Assembly: GCA_050747825.1 (NCBI GenBank)
Contig: JBOGJG010000288.1
Coordinates: 1-31,362, forward strand
Length of the DNA: 31,362 bases
Reading direction: 5' to 3'
Source: JBOGJG01 sp050747825
Lineage (GTDB): Bacteria > Acidobacteriota > UBA6911 > RPQK01 > JBOGJG01
Position 1 is the stretch's first letter, and the number at the start of each line of letters is the position of its first letter. A program made the translations under genes and the position numbers. The notes beneath the pieces are model-generated. The model searched no databases. It was not told the origin of the DNA and saw only the letters and a list, made by a program, of their open reading frames with translations. Positions 7,205-15,387 of the stretch are shown piece after piece.

Positions 7205-8326
7205 ATGTTAAAAGAGGTGACATCTGCTTTCGCTTTGGTGCTGATCGCTCTGCTGGCTGTCAGCGGGCACAAGGTGCTCCTGGGTGAAGAGAAGACCCTG
7301 TCCCAAGTCGATCTGCTGAGCTTTTTTGAAGAAGAAGAGCCGCGGGGTGAAGGACTGCGAAAGGTAAGCATTGAAAGCGTGGACCAGTGGCAGCGCAAGC
7401 GCCGGCAGATTGAGAAGCGCATCCTTCACGTCATGGGGCCTTTCCCGGCATTTTCCGAGCCCCTGGTCATTGAAGTGACGATCGAAGAACAGCTCCCTGA
7501 TTTCCTTCGCCGAAAAATCCGTTACACCTCCGGCACGGGCGACTCGGTCACCGCCTGGCTGTTGATTCCGGAGACTGGCGCTTCGAAACTGCCGGCTATC
7601 GTGGCGCTTCATCCGACGGCCCCGACCGGCAAGGACGTGGTGGCCGGCATCGGCCATCGTCCGGGGCGCAATTACGGCGAAGAACTGGCGCGTCGCGGCT
7701 ATGTGGTTTTGGCTCCTGACATTCTCACGGCCGGAGAGCGAGTGCTGCCAGGGAAGGGGGCTTATGAAACGAACGGTTTCGACCGGGACAATCCTCAGTG
7801 GTCGATGATGGGCAAAATGGCCTGGGATCACCGGCGCGGCGTGGACGTGCTGGCTTCTCTTCCCCAGGTGGATGGGGATCGAATCGGCACCATCGGCCAC
7901 TCACTTGGCGGCTACAACGCCATCTGGCTGGCGGCTTTCGAGCCGCGCATCAAGGCGGCGGTCTCCAGTTGTGGCTGGGCATCCCTGAGCGGAGCGCCGA
8001 GCCCATTCCACTTCTCGCGTCGGGAGTGGTTCGTCCATTTCCCCGCCCTGCGTCTTTATCTGAGTGCAGGCATCACACCGTTTGATTTCCACGAGGCGGT
8101 CGCCCTCATCGCTCCGCGGGCCTTTTTAAACTACTCGACCAAGCAGGACCAATTTTTTCCCAACTGGCAGGACATCGCCCAGGATGCCGAACAAGTCCGC
8201 CAGGTCTATCGGCTGCACAAATCCGAAGAAAACTTCAGATTCGTCCTGGGAGAAGGTGAGCACGACTTCCCCGATGCCGTCCGTCTCCAGGCCTATGCTT
8301 TCCTGGACAAATTCCTCAGGCGATAA
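7205..8326 (+). CDS. Exported alpha/beta hydrolase (acetyl-xylan-esterase-like)
   Basis: A 373-residue alpha/beta hydrolase with an N-terminal signal or anchor helix (residues 6-20). The nucleophile elbow is GHSLGG (Ser233), with IVALHPTAPTGKD before it for the oxyanion region. An Asp at about 315 (STKQDQFFPN) and the His353 of GEGEHDFP complete a plausible triad. The MAWDHRRGVDVLASLPQVD stretch before the elbow is typical of the dienelactone-hydrolase/acetyl-xylan-esterase-like group seen in polysaccharide-degrading bacteria. The substrate is probably an ester of plant or algal polysaccharide, which is inference. The ATG at 7205 has only a weak purine-rich upstream box. The next gene starts eight bases after the stop, so they form an operon. 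Confidence 0.85.
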   Translation: MLKEVTSAFALVLIALLAVSGHKVLLGEEKTLSQVDLLSFFEEEEPRGEGLRKVSIESVDQWQRKRRQIEKRILHVMGPFPAFSEPLVIEVTIEEQLPDFLRRKIRYTSGTGDSVTAWLLIPETGASKLPAIVALHPTAPTGKDVVAGIGHRPGRNYGEELARRGYVVLAPDILTAGERVLPGKGAYETNGFDRDNPQWSMMGKMAWDHRRGVDVLASLPQVDGDRIGTIGHSLGGYNAIWLAAFEPRIKAAVSSCGWASLSGAPSPFHFSRREWFVHFPALRLYLSAGITPFDFHEAVALIAPRAFLNYSTKQDQFFPNWQDIAQDAEQVRQVYRLHKSEENFRFVLGEGEHDFPDAVRLQAYAFLDKFLRR

Positions 8327-8333
8327 GATAAGA

Positions 8334-9974
8334 ATGGTACGACTCCTCTGCTCATGGTTCATGCTTGTCTGCCTGGCAGTCCCTGCCGGGGCAGTCGAGC
8401 CGCAAGACTACGATGTGGTTATCTACGGCGGCACCAGCGCGGCCGTAGCGGCCGGCGTCCAGGCCGCCCGCATGGGCAAGTCTGTGGTGCTTGTCTGCCC
8501 CGAGGAGCACCTGGGCGGCATGACCAGCGGAGGCCTGGGCTGGACTGACACGGGCAATAAGGCCGTCATCGGGGGGCTGGCGCGCGAGTTCTATCACCGA
8601 GTCTGGAATCACTATCAGAGTCTCGATGCCTGGCGCTGGCAGAAGAGAGAAGAGTATGGCAGCCGCGGCCAGGGCACTCCGGCTATTGATGGCGAACTGC
8701 GTACGATGTGGATCTTTGAGCCTCAGGTGGCGGAACAGGTCTTCGAAGACCTCGTCGCAGAGCTGAACATTTCGGTGCGTCGCAATCGCTGGCTGGACCG
8801 GGAATCAGGTGTCCAGAAGAAAGGCCCTCAAATCATCTCCATCCGCATGCTCAACGGCGAGACCTATCGGGCAAAGATGTTTATTGACGCGACTTATGAA
8901 GGAGACCTGATGGCTGCAGCGGGCGTGGACTACCATGTCGGCCGCGAGGCCAACAGTCTCTACGGCGAGCAGTGGAACGGCGTGCACAAGGACGCCCGCC
9001 ATCACGGCCACTATTTCAAGGAACCCGTGGACCCCTATATCTTGCCGGGCAACCCTTCCAGCGGACTCCTCCCCCGCATCAGCGCCGACCCGCCGGGAGA
9101 GAACGGCCAGGGGGACCATCGAATCCAGGCGTACTGCTTTCGGATGTGTCTCACCAGAGTCCCTGAAAATCGGGTTCCATTCCCCCGCCCTGACGGTTAC
9201 GACCCCGGACAGTATAAGCTGCTGCTCAGGGTTTTAGAGACCGGCTGGCGGGAAGTCTTTCAAAAGTTCGACCCCATTCCCAACGACAAAACCGATACCA
9301 ATAACCATGGTCCTTTCAGCACCGATAACATCGGGATGAACTACGACTATCCCGAGGCGTCCTACGAGCGCCGGCGGGAAATCATCAGGGAGCACGAGCT
9401 TTATCAGAAAGGCCTCATGTATTTTCTGGCCAACGACCCGCGCGTGCCCGAGGATGTCCGGCAACCCATGAGGGAATGGGGATTGGCCCGGGATGAGTTT
9501 GCAGACAACGGCCACTGGCCCTACCAGCTTTACATCCGTGAAGCCCGGCGCATGATCGGCCGTTACGTCATGACCGAGCATGATTGCCTGCTCAAGCGCT
9601 CAACACCTGAACCGGTCGGAATGGGCTCCTATACGATCGATTCCCACAACGTGCAGCGCTACGTAACCGAGCAGGGTCACGTGCAAAACGAGGGCGACGT
9701 TGGAGTACGCACCGAGCAGCCTTATCAGATCGCCTACGGCAGCATGACTCCACAGGAGAGCCAGTGCACCAACCTGCTGGTTCCAGTCTGCCTCTCCTCG
9801 TCCCACATTGCTTACGGCTCGATCAGGATGGAGCCGGTCTTCATGATCCTGGGACAATCGGCGGCCACGGCAGCCGCCCTGGCAATTGACCACAAAATCC
9901 CAGTGCAGGAAGTCAAATATGAGCAGTTGCGCGAGCGCCTGCTCCAGGCTGGCCAGGTCCTAAGTGGCGGGTAG
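8334..9974 (+). CDS. Exported FAD-dependent oxidoreductase
   Basis: A 546-residue protein of the FAD-dependent oxidoreductase family (PF12831-like). A Sec signal peptide (VRLLCSWFMLVCLAVPAGA) precedes the FAD Rossmann motif YDVVIYGGTSAAVAAGVQAA, MGKSVVLVCPEEHLGG and the family mark MTSGGLGWTDTGN. Internal conserved stretches are IDATYEGDLMAAAGVDYHVG, YCFRMCLTRVPENRVPFP and SYTIDSHNVQRYV. The C-terminal FAD clasp is MEPVFMILGQSAATAAALA. The start at 8334 was chosen because it gives a complete signal peptide immediately after the preceding stop; an earlier in-frame ATG at 8184 lies inside the hydrolase gene. Such proteins are common in sugar or organic-acid catabolic loci of Bacteroidota, Planctomycetota and Acidobacteriota; the substrate is unknown. 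Confidence 0.88.
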   Translation: MVRLLCSWFMLVCLAVPAGAVEPQDYDVVIYGGTSAAVAAGVQAARMGKSVVLVCPEEHLGGMTSGGLGWTDTGNKAVIGGLAREFYHRVWNHYQSLDAWRWQKREEYGSRGQGTPAIDGELRTMWIFEPQVAEQVFEDLVAELNISVRRNRWLDRESGVQKKGPQIISIRMLNGETYRAKMFIDATYEGDLMAAAGVDYHVGREANSLYGEQWNGVHKDARHHGHYFKEPVDPYILPGNPSSGLLPRISADPPGENGQGDHRIQAYCFRMCLTRVPENRVPFPRPDGYDPGQYKLLLRVLETGWREVFQKFDPIPNDKTDTNNHGPFSTDNIGMNYDYPEASYERRREIIREHELYQKGLMYFLANDPRVPEDVRQPMREWGLARDEFADNGHWPYQLYIREARRMIGRYVMTEHDCLLKRSTPEPVGMGSYTIDSHNVQRYVTEQGHVQNEGDVGVRTEQPYQIAYGSMTPQESQCTNLLVPVCLSSSHIAYGSIRMEPVFMILGQSAATAAALAIDHKIPVQEVKYEQLRERLLQAGQVLSGG

Positions 9975-9997
9975 CGGGGGGCGGGGGGCGGGTGACG
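9966..9997 (+). other. G-run cluster (potential G-quadruplex)
   Basis: Four guanine runs (9969-9971, 9976-9981, 9983-9988, 9990-9992) are separated by loops of four, one and one bases on the coding strand. The cluster begins inside the last codons of the FAD oxidoreductase gene, spans its TAG stop and sits about 25 bases before the aminotransferase start. The run pattern is seen directly; folding and any effect on translation are inference. Confidence 0.6.
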
Positions 9998-10017
9998 GAG
10001 TGAGGGAGACGCGAACG

Positions 10018-11322
10018 GTGGAAAGTCTCACACGGTTGGTCAGGCAGGAATATGATGAGTTCATATTTCCGTGCGTCAAACCGCTGTACCGGGATCCGAT
10101 CGTCATGGTCCGGGCGGCTGGAGTGGAGGTCATCGATTCCGAGGGACGGCGCTACCTGGATTTTTTCAGCGGCATTCTGAGCACCTCCGTGGGCCACTGT
10201 CATCCGGAAGTCGTCGCCCGAGTGCAGGAGCAGGTGGCCACGCTCGGCCACACCTCCACGCTTTACGTCACTCAGAACCAGGTTGAGGTGGCGCGCCGGC
10301 TGGCTGAGCTGGCTCCCGGCCGGCTGCGAAAATCGTTCTTCGTGAACAGTGGAACGGAAGCCATCGAGACCGCCATCATGGCCGCCTGCATCTACACGGG
10401 AAGAAGCGAAATCATCGCCCTGCGCCATGCCTACTCAGGGCGCAGCTTCCTGGGGACCAGCCTCACAGCACACGCACCATGGCGGCCTCTGGCAGGCTCC
10501 ATCCCGGGAGTCCATCACGCGCTCTCACCCTACCCTTACCGCTCTCCCTTCGGCGATCAGAGTCCGGAAGCCGCGGCCCAATCCTTTGCTCGTGATCTGG
10601 AGGAGGTCATCAGAACGACTACGACCGGCAAGCCGGCTGCCTTCATCGCTGAGCCGATTCAGGGCGTCGGCGGATGCATCGTGCCGCCGCCAGGGTATTT
10701 CCAACGGGCGGCCGAAATCATCCGCAGACATGGAGGACTCTTTATAGCCGACGAGGTCCAGACCGGCTTGGGCCGCACCGGCCACCAGTGGTTCGGCATC
10801 TCTCATTGGGACGTGGAACCTGACATTGTGGTGATGGCCAAAGGCATCGCCAACGGTTTTCCCGTCGGCGCCGTGATCACCCGCGACGAAATCGCGGCAG
10901 CCTGGAGTGCCAAGACGATCTCCACGTTTGGCGGAAATCCGGTGTGCATGGCCGCAGCCGAGGCCACACTGGAGCTGATGGTGGCAGAGGACACGCCGCA
11001 GCGTTCGGCGCGCCGCGGCGACCAGTTGCGGGAGGGCCTGGAAGCACTTTTTCAGCGGCACCCCTGGATCGGTGAGGTCAGGGGGATGGGTCTCATGCAG
11101 GCGCTGGAGATCGTGGAGGACCGGCGCACCAGGGAGCCCAGCCCGCAAAAGGCAGGCGCCCTGCTGGAAGCGGCCAAAGAGGAGGGACTACTCATCGGTG
11201 TAGGCGGCCTTTACGGGCAGGTCATCCGGCTCGGCCCCTCCATGCTGATCAGCGAGCAGGAACTGGACGACGCTCTCCAGCGTCTGGGCCGGGCCTGCCA
11301 GCGTACGGAAGCTGCGGTATAA
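10018..11322 (+). CDS. Class-III PLP aminotransferase (AGXT2-like)
   Basis: A 434-residue class-III (ornithine-type) aminotransferase. The PLP-contacting Asp is in LFIADEVQTGLGRTG and the Schiff-base Lys in VVMAKGIANGFPVGAV. Other marks are GRRYLDFFSGILSTSVGHCH, FFVNSGTEAIETAIM, AYSGRSFLG and FGGNPVCMAAAEATLE. Overall similarity is to alanine-glyoxylate aminotransferase 2 and 4-aminobutyrate-type enzymes using a pyruvate- or glyoxylate-like acceptor; the exact donor cannot be read. I place the start at the GTG at 10018, which has AGGGAGA eight bases upstream; in-frame GTGs at 9964 and 10000 are less well supported and would include a Gly-rich tail. It is probably cotranscribed with the FAD oxidoreductase, with a G-rich junction between them. 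Confidence 0.9.
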   Translation: MESLTRLVRQEYDEFIFPCVKPLYRDPIVMVRAAGVEVIDSEGRRYLDFFSGILSTSVGHCHPEVVARVQEQVATLGHTSTLYVTQNQVEVARRLAELAPGRLRKSFFVNSGTEAIETAIMAACIYTGRSEIIALRHAYSGRSFLGTSLTAHAPWRPLAGSIPGVHHALSPYPYRSPFGDQSPEAAAQSFARDLEEVIRTTTTGKPAAFIAEPIQGVGGCIVPPPGYFQRAAEIIRRHGGLFIADEVQTGLGRTGHQWFGISHWDVEPDIVVMAKGIANGFPVGAVITRDEIAAAWSAKTISTFGGNPVCMAAAEATLELMVAEDTPQRSARRGDQLREGLEALFQRHPWIGEVRGMGLMQALEIVEDRRTREPSPQKAGALLEAAKEEGLLIGVGGLYGQVIRLGPSMLISEQELDDALQRLGRACQRTEAAV

Positions 11323-11361
11323 TTTATCTTTTTCGCACAGATCAGGTTCCTGGAGGACAGA

Positions 11362-11847
11362 ATGCAAGGAAAAAAGATATTTATTTGGCTGGCTGCTATG
11401 GTCTTTAGTGTGACGCTCTTTTTATCAGCCTGCTCCAACGCTCCCGCGACTTCCGGTCTTGCATCGAATGCTCCAGTCGAGTTCACAGACGTGGAAGCGC
11501 AGACGCGGGAGTTCATCGGCTATTACCAGTCGATCCAGCTCAATCCTGAGCAGCAGAAAATTAAGGAACGCGCACTCGCGCCACTGCCGGCAGCCTGCTG
11601 CTCCGACAATTCGATGCTGAAGTGCTGCTGCCCCTGCAACTTTGCCAAAACGGTATGGGGGCTCTCTAATCACGCTATCGCCAACCTCGGCCATGGCGAG
11701 GAGCAGGTCAGGGAGCTTGTACTGGACTGGATAAACTTTATCAATCCCGAGGGATTCGACGGCCAGGCCTGTTACGAGGGACGCTGCGACACTCCTTTCA
11801 GCGTCAGCGGCTGTGGCGGCATGAAATCCAATCAGCTCGTCCTTTAG
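11362..11847 (+). CDS. Cys-rich lipoprotein, PCYCGC-like
   Basis: A 161-residue lipoprotein. The signal peptide ends in the lipobox LSAC, with lipidated Cys24. After an acidic linker it has a dense Cys cluster (PAACCSDNSMLKCCCPCN: Cys79, 80, 88, 89, 90, 92). A helix, KTVWGLSNHAIANLGHGEEQ, follows, and three more Cys are at 137, 142 and 151 near the C terminus. The CCCPC core and the WGLS...H segment resemble the PCYCGC-motif lipoprotein family known in Firmicutes and environmental bacteria, whose function is uncertain. The nine cysteines suggest metal binding (copper, mercury or iron-sulfur) or disulfide chemistry at the cell surface, which is inference. A strong TGGAGGACAG ribosome binding site fixes the start. 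A perfect hairpin follows the stop. Confidence 0.85.
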   Translation: MQGKKIFIWLAAMVFSVTLFLSACSNAPATSGLASNAPVEFTDVEAQTREFIGYYQSIQLNPEQQKIKERALAPLPAACCSDNSMLKCCCPCNFAKTVWGLSNHAIANLGHGEEQVRELVLDWINFINPEGFDGQACYEGRCDTPFSVSGCGGMKSNQLVL

Positions 11848-11853
11848 GTCTAA

Positions 11854-11892
11854 CAGCCTGTATCTGGACAGGAGGAGTCCAGATACAGGCTG
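11854..11892. terminator. Perfect 16-bp hairpin between convergent genes
   Basis: Arms 11854-11869 and 11877-11892 are perfect reverse complements (CAGCCTGTATCTGGAC) around a seven-base loop. It lies between the convergent lipoprotein and aldo/keto reductase genes, so a bidirectional transcription terminator is the simplest reading. There is no T-run on either side, so rho-independent termination is uncertain and it may instead be a palindromic repeat. Confidence 0.6.
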
Positions 11893-11898
11893 CTAACC

Positions 11899-12747
11899 TC
11901 AGAGGAAAGTTCCGGCATGCTCGCGTACGCGCTCGCCGTGTTCGCGCAAGGCCTGCAGGAGCTCCGGCTCGGGCGACCGCCAGTTTTCCAGCAGAGCGAG
12001 ATTATCTTCCAATTCCGCGCGCCCGTGCGGGGCCATCAGGGCAACGGAAACATCGGGGTTGGCCAGCACGAACCGGTACCACTCACGGGCTGCGGGCGCT
12101 GTCCAACCTTCGGGATCTGCGGAGGTCGATTTCAACAGAGCCTTCCAGCGCAGGCAGGTAAAGGCGACTACAGGAATACCGTTCTTGCGCGTGACCGGGA
12201 AGACTTCCGTCTCCGCTCCTCGATGGGCGGCATTGTAGCGAACCATCAACAGGTCGAGCAGTCCGCTCTGAGCCCACTCGGCCGCCAGCTTTCTCTGGTG
12301 GGTCGTCAGGCCGAACAGCCGCACCTTGCCTTCTTTGCGGGCCACTTTCAGGTATTCGAGTGCCCCGCCCGGACCGGTAATCTCCTGCCACTCCGAAGGG
12401 CTCTCCACGTAATAAAATGTCAGAACGTCGATACGGTCTGTACCAAGACTCTTGAGAGCCTGGGATAACTCGCGTTCGGCCGCGCGGGCGCTGGCGGCCG
12501 AGAACTGGTAAGCCACCACCACCCGGTCCCTTTCCGGCGCGGACAATTGCGAAACCGCACGGCTCAGCCCGTCATCATGTCCACACCAGTTGAGATAATT
12601 GAGGCCCCGGTCCAGGGCCCAGCGGATATCATTGACGCTCAGCCGGGTGTTGCCGCGCGTGGCCAATCCCAGGCGGCAGACCCGCGGCAGCCCGGCACTT
12701 AACGAAGCTAATCGTTCCATACCGGCGCTTTTGATAGTCTGGTTCAT
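11899..12747 (-). CDS. Aldo/keto reductase-fold protein, catalytic tetrad not conserved
   Basis: A 282-residue protein with the overall aldo/keto reductase layout: an N-terminal DIRWALDRGLNYLNWCG strand-helix, then ALKSLGTDRIDVLTFYY, GALEYLKVARKEGKVRLFGL, LLDLLMVRYNAAHRGAE and a C-terminal NPDVSVALMAPHGRAELEDN. The tetrad residues seen in classical members are not there. The Asp-Tyr region reads NYLNWCGHD, the Lys position is Gln (VVVAYQF) and the His position is Tyr (LTFYYVES). It fits a conserved AKR-like subfamily I recall from environmental bacteria with the NWCG signature, so this is not simple decay. NADP-dependent reductase activity should not be assumed. Its start overlaps the sulfatase stop by four bases (12744-12747), making it the last gene of the operon. 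Confidence 0.82.
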   Translation of the reverse strand: MNQTIKSAGMERLASLSAGLPRVCRLGLATRGNTRLSVNDIRWALDRGLNYLNWCGHDDGLSRAVSQLSAPERDRVVVAYQFSAASARAAERELSQALKSLGTDRIDVLTFYYVESPSEWQEITGPGGALEYLKVARKEGKVRLFGLTTHQRKLAAEWAQSGLLDLLMVRYNAAHRGAETEVFPVTRKNGIPVVAFTCLRWKALLKSTSADPEGWTAPAAREWYRFVLANPDVSVALMAPHGRAELEDNLALLENWRSPEPELLQALREHGERVREHAGTFL

Positions 12748-14039
12748 ACGCCAGTCGTTTGATCCAGAAGCTGGAGGCTGAGCTGGTCGTGAGTCTTTTC
12801 AGCCCAGTCTCGCAGGCCCTCCCTCAAACCGTGGCACAAGCTTGAGTGTCTCAAATCGTCCCACTGATTCCTGCCCTCCCGAGGATCCGTTCGATAGTTG
12901 ACCAGCTCGGGCGGACGCCTCGTACTCAGAATGAGCTTCCACTCCCGGCTCCCGACGCAGCGCTCCATCCCTTTGCGGGGCTCGAAAGGAAATGGAATGT
13001 TCTCGATAAAGAAGTGCTCCCGCATCCCTCCGGTCCGGCCTTCCAGAAGATGGGCACTGAAGTCTCTTCCCTGCTGGGCCCGGCCTCCCTGATAGCCGAT
13101 GAGACCCAGAATCGTGGGGGTCAGGTCTACTGAGCTGAACAGGCCCTCGACCTGAAGCCCTGCGGAAAACCGTCCCGGCAGCCGCATCAGGAGGGGAATC
13201 CTGGAGGCAGTATCGTAGCAAAGCCGCTTGGCATGATCGTTCCAGCGAGGCTGAAAATAGTGGCCGTGCTCACTGGTGAAGATCACCAGTGTCTGGTCGC
13301 GGATCTCCAGTTCGTCCAGCGCTCTCAGGAGCTCGCCCACTTTCTCATCCACTTTGCTGACCATGGCGTAATAGGCGCGCACCCGTTCATCCTCTATACC
13401 TTCATACGGTTCCAGATAGTCCGCCGGGACCGAATAGGGTGGATGGGGAGGATAATAGGAGACACAGGCAAAGAAGGGACCGCTGCGCTCCCTGCGGAGG
13501 AATGTGAGAACATCTTCGGTTAGGACATCGACCGCGTAGCGCCGGGATGCCCCTTCCCCGAAGTAATGCCCGCTTCCCCTGCCGTCCTTCGGATATTCGG
13601 GCATTGCGTCAAAGGCATCTCTGCGCCCCAGGTGCCATTTCCCGAAGTAGCCGCAGTCGTAGCCTGCGGCCTTCATAAGCTCGCTAATCGCCGGGGTTGT
13701 GCTGGGAAGAGGAACATTGTTCTCCCAGACTCCGCTGGAATGAGGATAGAGGCCGGTAAAGATGGCTGCCCGATTGGGCGAGCAAACCGGCTGCGCGACA
13801 TAGGCCCGTTCAAAACGGGCGCCTTCTCTGGCAATTCGATCCAGGTTTGGAGTCGAGATCTTCTCGTTTCCGTTAACCCCCACGCCGTCGTAGCGGTGCT
13901 GGTCGGTGAGAATCAGGAGAATGTTGAGGCGTTTACCGGCCGGCCGGGGCAAGGCGGCATTCAGCCGCTCCATCCCCGGGCCTGCTGCGGCCGCAAGTGC
14001 GGAAAACCCGGCCTGGCGAAGGAAACTTCTGCGTTCCAT
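12744..14039 (-). CDS. Sulfatase (FGly, CSPNR), Tat-exported
   Basis: A 431-residue sulfatase/alkaline-phosphatase-superfamily enzyme that cleaves sulfate esters. The N terminus MERRSFLRQAGFSALAAAAG is a Tat-type signal. Metal-binding Asp46 lies in LLILTDQHRYDG. The formylglycine motif is CSPNR (Cys86-Arg90), which needs modification by FGE or anSME. GYFGKWHLG, TLVIFTSEHGHYFQ and FSSVDLTPTILGLIG are further sulfatase marks. The ATG at 14039 is preferred because the upstream extension to 14309 lies inside the amidohydrolase and would mask the Tat signal. The gene starts 16 bases after the amidohydrolase stop and overlaps the reductase gene. The target is probably a sulfated glycan or choline/phenol sulfate; family S1 subtype not assigned. 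Confidence 0.9.
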   Translation of the reverse strand: MERRSFLRQAGFSALAAAAGPGMERLNAALPRPAGKRLNILLILTDQHRYDGVGVNGNEKISTPNLDRIAREGARFERAYVAQPVCSPNRAAIFTGLYPHSSGVWENNVPLPSTTPAISELMKAAGYDCGYFGKWHLGRRDAFDAMPEYPKDGRGSGHYFGEGASRRYAVDVLTEDVLTFLRRERSGPFFACVSYYPPHPPYSVPADYLEPYEGIEDERVRAYYAMVSKVDEKVGELLRALDELEIRDQTLVIFTSEHGHYFQPRWNDHAKRLCYDTASRIPLLMRLPGRFSAGLQVEGLFSSVDLTPTILGLIGYQGGRAQQGRDFSAHLLEGRTGGMREHFFIENIPFPFEPRKGMERCVGSREWKLILSTRRPPELVNYRTDPREGRNQWDDLRHSSLCHGLREGLRDWAEKTHDQLSLQLLDQTTGV

Positions 14040-14055
14040 TGGATCGTCTAATCCC

Positions 14056-15195
14056 TCAGATGATTCTTTCCCAGTTGAGCACTCTTCTGGCGTTTTCGCG
14101 GTAGAGGGGCTCGAGCACCGCGTCGGGTAACTCCAGCCCGTAATGCCGCCACCAGTTGGGCCCGGGCATGTACTCGTCGGCCGTCTCAAACAGACGCCAC
14201 CAGGCTTCGTACATGCTCTTTTGCAGGCCCTGGTCCGTGCCGAACAGTACCCGGTCCTTATATTGCGCCAGGAACTTTGCCGCAGTTCGGGGCTGTCGCC
14301 CCACTTCATAGGCCCGAGCCGAGATGTCGAGGTACAGATTAGGGAAGCGCTCCAGGACCTTGGAGAGGCTCGCCAGATCGTGGCCCTGATTGCTCAGGTG
14401 ACAGAAAATGAAAGTCGTTTTCGGGTGCCTGGCCAGCAGGCGGTCGCGCTTCTCCAGCAGTTCTTCGTAGGAGGGGACATCCTGGCCGTACTGGTTAAAG
14501 CGCTGGAACGCCGGTGAGCGTTCCTGCCTCTCGTCCGCCGGGCGCCAGCAGGAGGGGTGATCCGCGATGTGCATGTTGACCGGGATGCCCAGCTCGGCGC
14601 ACTTACGCCAGAAGGAGTCCAGGCGAGCGTCGTCTACATGCAGGCGCCGGTCGCGGGGAAGCCTGGGACCACGCGTTAGACCCGACCCTTTGTCGGAGAC
14701 CTCGCCCACGCCGCGCGCTCCTTTACGGTAGCAGCGCTCCAGTTCCGCCGCCGCGCGCTGGGGATAGTCGGAAGATTCGACATTGGTCCTTTCGATGCCG
14801 CAGAAGGCTTGAAAGCGGGTTGGATACGGCTTCACAAACAATTCGATGATCTGATCGAAATCCTCTCCCGTCGCCCCTGAAAGCACCACGCTGCGCTCCA
14901 CTCCGACTTCGTCCATAGTGCGCACCCACTGAGCAATCTCCTCGGGAGTACGCGCGTATCGATGCGAGTGCGCGTCGATGGCGGGGTACCGGGCCTTCGG
15001 CACGTGCGTCTCGGGCACCACCAGAGAGGTCCCAGGGCGGTAGTCCTTCAGCAGGATATGGTCCATCGGACCGGCCTCGCTCTGAGACGTCTGTTGCCCT
15101 TGTGTTTGAGTTCTTGTCTGAGCCGCAGCGCCCGGCGCAGTCGCAACGGCCGCCAGTGCCGCACTCATCAAATCCCGTCGATTGATTTTGCTCAA
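14056..15195 (-). CDS. Amidohydrolase family protein (PF04909-like), Tat-exported
   Basis: A 379-residue TIM-barrel metal-dependent hydrolase of the amidohydrolase-2/ACMSD-like group. The Tat signal NRRDLMSAALAAVATAPGAA is followed by a linker containing DYRPGTSLVVPETHVPK. The catalytic set is visible: HxH in AIDAHSHRYA, His in PVNMHIADHPSCW, His in TFIFCHLSNQGHD and Asp in VLFGTDQGL. Members hydrolyse or decarboxylate aromatic or lactone-type substrates; the substrate here is unknown. The start is a TTG at 15195 with GGAAGTGA upstream; the ATG at 15209 is out of frame. It is the first gene of an operon with the sulfatase and the AKR-like protein. A broken copy of the DYRP..SLVVPE segment lies just upstream on the same strand. 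Confidence 0.9.
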   Translation of the reverse strand: MSKINRRDLMSAALAAVATAPGAAAQTRTQTQGQQTSQSEAGPMDHILLKDYRPGTSLVVPETHVPKARYPAIDAHSHRYARTPEEIAQWVRTMDEVGVERSVVLSGATGEDFDQIIELFVKPYPTRFQAFCGIERTNVESSDYPQRAAAELERCYRKGARGVGEVSDKGSGLTRGPRLPRDRRLHVDDARLDSFWRKCAELGIPVNMHIADHPSCWRPADERQERSPAFQRFNQYGQDVPSYEELLEKRDRLLARHPKTTFIFCHLSNQGHDLASLSKVLERFPNLYLDISARAYEVGRQPRTAAKFLAQYKDRVLFGTDQGLQKSMYEAWWRLFETADEYMPGPNWWRHYGLELPDAVLEPLYRENARRVLNWERII

Positions 15196-15301
15196 AAAGT
15201 CACTTCCATGCTCTCAAGTTGCCGGGTTTCGCCGCACCTGACCGATTAATCCTAAGGCTGGCCAGCACTTAAAAGCTAGTACTTCGCCCAATTCATAATT
15301 C

Positions 15302-15387
15302 GTTGGGCATTTCCCCTGTAGGTGCTCCGGCACCACGAGAGATGTCACAGGGCGATAATCCCTCAGCAGGATACCGTCCACCTGGAT
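15302..15387 (-). pseudogene. Fragment of a second amidohydrolase (N-terminal linker)
   Basis: Read on the minus strand, this stretch encodes VDGILLRDYRPVTSLVVPEH, closely matching DHILLKDYRPGTSLVVPETH at the mature N terminus of the neighbouring amidohydrolase. No start, no HxH motif and no barrel follow; downstream the frame loses similarity. It is a remnant of a duplicated or paralogous gene on the same strand. The match is seen directly by comparing the two translations. Confidence 0.7.

Noticed and set aside
7208..7900. Minus-strand open frame opposite the alpha/beta hydrolase
   Set aside because: The plus strand carries GHSLGG and the full triad; the antisense frame is composition-driven.
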